Origin: a bacterium
GTDB taxonomy: Bacteria > Ratteibacteria > UBA8468 > B48-G9 > JAFGKM01
Assembly (NCBI GenBank): GCA_035371905.1
Contig: DAORXQ010000041.1
Coordinates: forward strand, 1 to 14,652
DNA length: 14,652 nucleotides
Direction: 5' to 3'
In this document: piece by piece, positions 13,062 through 14,652 of the stretch
How the letters are laid out: each line of letters begins with the position of its first letter
Numbering within the stretch: the first letter of the stretch is position 1
Notes under the pieces: generated by a model
What the model was told of the DNA's origin: nothing
What the model saw: the letters and a program-made list of their open reading frames with translations, nothing else
Databases searched by the model: none
Translations under genes and position numbers: made by a program

Positions 13062-14204
13062 TTACAGATATTTACCATAAGTTCTCGCAACTTCAATCAT
13101 TTTAAATATATTTTCTTCAGGTGTATCTCTTCCGAGTTGGTCTCCTGTTGAAAGAATGAAACCACCATTTTCACCAGCATCATCTATCGCTTTTTTACAA
13201 ACTTTTTCAATTTCTTCTGGTTTTGCAGTCAGCATAAAGGTTGTATTGATATTTCCCATTAAAGAAATTTTATCTCCATATTTCTTTTTTATCTCAGAAA
13301 GATAGCAGTCACCCATTGGAGGTTCTTCAAGTGGATTTATACAGTTTACAAGTGTTTCATTATAACACATATCAACAAGGTCTTTTTCCTTACCACAGCA
13401 ATGAATCATAACAGGAATTTTTTCTTTATTTGCTATTTCAGATATAACTTTAATTGTTGGTAATGAATATTTTTTAAATAAAGAGGGTGAAGATAAAGTT
13501 ATTGCACCTGAACCACCTGTAAGTATAAAATCTGGCTTTGCTTTTATAACATATTCTGTAAAATTTATTATGTCTTTATGCTGTATTTCTGCCCACTGGT
13601 CAAAAAGTTCAGGGTAGTCATAATAAGCATAAGTAAGTCCTAAGAGCCCTCCTTCAAAAGCACCCTGCCATATATGAAAACCTGGGGTTGGAATTCCGAT
13701 ACCGATAACTCCTTTATCTCCCAATTTATCTCTCATTTCTTTCAATTTTTTATCATCAAAACCTTTATAAGAGGTGTAATATGATGGTGAAAAATATTTA
13801 ATTTTTTTAAAGTCCTCTTTAAAGTTTTTAATCATATGTTCTTTCACCCATGGAGGATTGTCTTTTGGATAAACAACAATTGTATGCAAAACTCCTTCAG
13901 GTGTATAATAGAAATATTCAACTTCCATTTTTCCATTGTCCCTGTAAATAATTCTACTTTCCTCTTTTATAACTTTTTCATATTTCATTTCAATACCACC
14001 ATATATGAACCATCCATCAAATTTAAAATAAGAAAGTGCTTCAATGTATGCTTCCCATAAGGGTGGATTATCATAGAAATATATATCCCAGAAAGGTTTT
14101 CCTGTCAGTTTAGCAGGTATCATATTTGACATATCAGGAGCAACCGGTACCATATCAGGTTTTTTATTCCAGATTGCATATAACATCCTTTCTTTTGAAG
14201 TCAT
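13062..14204 (-). CDS. URO-D superfamily protein (MtaA/corrinoid methyltransferase type)
   Basis: This is a 380-residue TIM-barrel protein of the uroporphyrinogen decarboxylase superfamily. TSKERMLYAIWNKKPDMVPVAPD at the N-terminus is typical. PVMIHCCGKEKDLVDMC (HCC at 268-270), INPLEEPPMGD, LMGNINTT and GGFILSTGDQLGRDTPEENI follow the order found in MtaA/MtbA-like enzymes. His268 and nearby cysteines could form the zinc site that activates a thiol in methylcobalamin:CoM-type methyltransferases. The substrate-binding signature of true HemE near the N-terminus is absent, so haem synthesis is unlikely. I chose the ATG at 14204 because GGAGGG (complement of 14208-14213) lies just upstream. A start at 14249 would add 15 atypical residues covering that site. 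No corrinoid protein gene is adjacent. The methyl donor is unknown. Confidence 0.85.
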   Translation of the reverse strand: MTSKERMLYAIWNKKPDMVPVAPDMSNMIPAKLTGKPFWDIYFYDNPPLWEAYIEALSYFKFDGWFIYGGIEMKYEKVIKEESRIIYRDNGKMEVEYFYYTPEGVLHTIVVYPKDNPPWVKEHMIKNFKEDFKKIKYFSPSYYTSYKGFDDKKLKEMRDKLGDKGVIGIGIPTPGFHIWQGAFEGGLLGLTYAYYDYPELFDQWAEIQHKDIINFTEYVIKAKPDFILTGGSGAITLSSPSLFKKYSLPTIKVISEIANKEKIPVMIHCCGKEKDLVDMCYNETLVNCINPLEEPPMGDCYLSEIKKKYGDKISLMGNINTTFMLTAKPEEIEKVCKKAIDDAGENGGFILSTGDQLGRDTPEENIFKMIEVARTYGKYL

Positions 14205-14266
14205 AATCCCTCCATATTTTAAATTTTCTTTTAAGGTATATTTTATCATTTTTGGAGAATTTAATC

Positions 14267-14294
14267 TTGACCAATTTCTAAAAACTAATATAAT
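14267..14294 (+). promoter_or_regulatory. Promoter for the small ORF and tRNA-Ser
   Basis: TTGACC (14267-14272; 5 of 6 to consensus) and TATAAT (14289-14294; perfect) are separated by 16 bases. The predicted start near 14301 gives a leader of about 54 bases ending in AAGGAGGT before the ATG at 14355. The same promoter would also serve tRNA-Ser, for which no separate promoter is visible. Confidence 0.6.
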
Positions 14295-14313
14295 TTTTCA
14301 ATAAAAGAGTCAA
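14287..14313 (-). promoter_or_regulatory. Face-to-face promoter for the URO-D gene
   Basis: On the minus strand TTGACT (complement of 14308-14313; 5 of 6) is followed after 15 bases by TATATT (complement of 14287-14292; 5 of 6). The spacing is slightly short. Its -10 overlaps the plus-strand -10 at 14289-14294. Transcription would start near 14280 and give a leader of about 75 bases to the ATG at 14204. Confidence 0.4.
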
Positions 14314-14354
14314 GGTTAATAAAAAAATTAAAAGTTTGAAAGAAGGAGGTAAAA

Positions 14355-14579
14355 ATGGGCAAACTCAAGGAAGAATTAAGAAAAATTTATCATAGAAAGA
14401 GAGAAAAGGCATTAAAGCAATTAAAACTTCTTGAAGAGGGTAAAATTAGTTATGACCAACTTAATCGTCTTGCAAAAAAAATATTTTATAAAAGAATAAA
14501 TGCAGGATACCAGTTCCCCAAAACTGTATTCTTTAAAAAAGTTGAAAATAAAGAAACCAGCAAAGGAGGGGTCGCATAG
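14355..14579 (+). CDS. Small basic protein of unknown function
   Basis: This is a 74-residue, Lys/Arg-rich, probably helical protein that I do not recognise. The N-terminal two thirds (GKLKEELRKIYHRKREKAL through the helix ending KKIFYKRINAG) look like two charged helices separated by a turn (EEGKISYDQ). There are no cysteines, TM segments or catalytic motifs, and the charge would suit nucleic-acid binding. An excellent AAGGAGGT (14343-14350) and a strong promoter support real expression. The last codons (GGA GGG GTC GCA TAG) are the first 15 bases of tRNA-Ser, so RNase P processing of a joint transcript would remove the stop codon. The ORF is real by these signals; no homologue is known to me. 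Confidence 0.65.
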   Translation: MGKLKEELRKIYHRKREKALKQLKLLEEGKISYDQLNRLAKKIFYKRINAGYQFPKTVFFKKVENKETSKGGVA

Positions 14580-14651
14580 TGGACGAGTGCGCACGCTTGG
14601 AAAGCGTGTATCCGAGCAATCGGATCGTGGGTTCGAATCCCACCCCCTCCG
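14565..14651 (+). tRNA. tRNA-Ser (anticodon GGA)
   Basis: The sequence folds as a class-II tRNA. The acceptor stem pairs GGAGGGG (14565-14571) with CCCCTCC (14644-14650), with G as discriminator at 14651. A D arm with a GCA/TGC stem follows, then an anticodon stem CACGC/GCGTG with loop TTGGAAA (anticodon GGA, reading UCC and UCU). The long variable arm (ATCCGA-gcaa-TCGGAT) is typical of serine, and the T arm is GTGGG-TTCGAAT-CCCAC. The window ends one base after the discriminator with a C, so whether CCA is encoded cannot be seen. The 5' end lies within the preceding small coding region on the same strand. Confidence 0.96.
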
Positions 14652-14652
14652 C

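Larger units (their letters stand above)
14261..14319. repeat. Inverted repeat with 11-base arms around the divergent promoters
   Basis: TTAATCTTGAC (14261-14271) and GTCAAGGTTAA (14309-14319) are reverse complements at 10 of 11 positions, with 37 bases between them. Each arm contains the -35 box of one of the two opposed promoters. The symmetry may simply reflect the two -35 boxes, but the matching outer TTAA extends beyond them, so a regulator site is possible. Confidence 0.5.

Noticed and set aside
13062..14204. hemE (true uroporphyrinogen decarboxylase)
   Set aside because: The N-terminal porphyrin-binding signature of HemE is missing and the HCC motif points to the corrinoid methyltransferase branch.
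14205..14249. Upstream extension of the URO-D protein to 14249
   Set aside because: The extra 15 residues are atypical and cover the GGAGGG ribosome site of the ATG at 14204.

Overview
The window is a very A+T-rich (well under 35% G+C by eye), gene-dense piece of a bacterial chromosome. Arginine codons are mostly AGA and third positions mostly A or T, evenly along the window, so nothing looks recently imported. Several genes are bacterial in type: IleRS with a C-terminal Cys4 zinc knuckle, a YacP/Rae1-like NYN nuclease, a class-III (type IV) pilin-like leader, an HD-GYP protein and a GGQ release-factor-like protein. Translin-family, orphan LarB and URO-D/MtaA-like genes also occur. Together these suggest an uncultured, probably anaerobic bacterium from a candidate phylum, possibly near Omnitrophota/PVC lineages. 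That placement is inference; no marker here fixes it.

Layout. (1) 1-872, minus strand: the N-terminal 290 codons of an ERCC4-fold nuclease cut by the left edge, diverging from (2) 902-2959, a large membrane protein related to fused spermidine synthases but lacking the catalytic aspartates. (3) 3031-4634: an htpX-larB pair (membrane zinc protease; nickel-pincer cofactor carboxylase) behind a good sigma-70-type promoter, with the genes overlapping by one base. (4) 4607-8891, minus strand: a tight operon of flavodoxin-like protein, ileS, NYN-domain RNase and translin-family protein, with a promoter near 8921-8949. (5) 9033-13055, plus strand: a tight four-gene unit of a two-TM protein with a HAMP-like segment, a pilin-FecR fusion, a CHASE2-GAF-like-HD-GYP protein and a small GGQ release-factor-like protein. 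(6) 13062-14204, minus strand: a URO-D-superfamily protein of the MtaA/corrinoid methyltransferase type. (7) 14355-14651: a small basic unknown protein whose last codons and stop lie inside the 5' end of tRNA-Ser(GGA). Regions 6 and 7 diverge from an intergenic region with two overlapping face-to-face promoters.

How the genes may work together. Operon 4 joins translation (IleRS) to two RNA-processing proteins: a NYN nuclease, whose characterised relative is the ribosome-associated Rae1, and a translin homologue, whose eukaryotic and archaeal relatives bind or cut RNA. Operon 5 resembles an envelope-sensing module. A pilin-anchored FecR domain and a CHASE2 domain are both expected outside the membrane, and the CHASE2 protein carries an intact cytoplasmic HD-GYP domain predicted to degrade c-di-GMP. 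These two units are the best candidates for undescribed systems. No mobile element, CRISPR array or rRNA gene was seen, and no intergenic gap exceeds about 150 bases.
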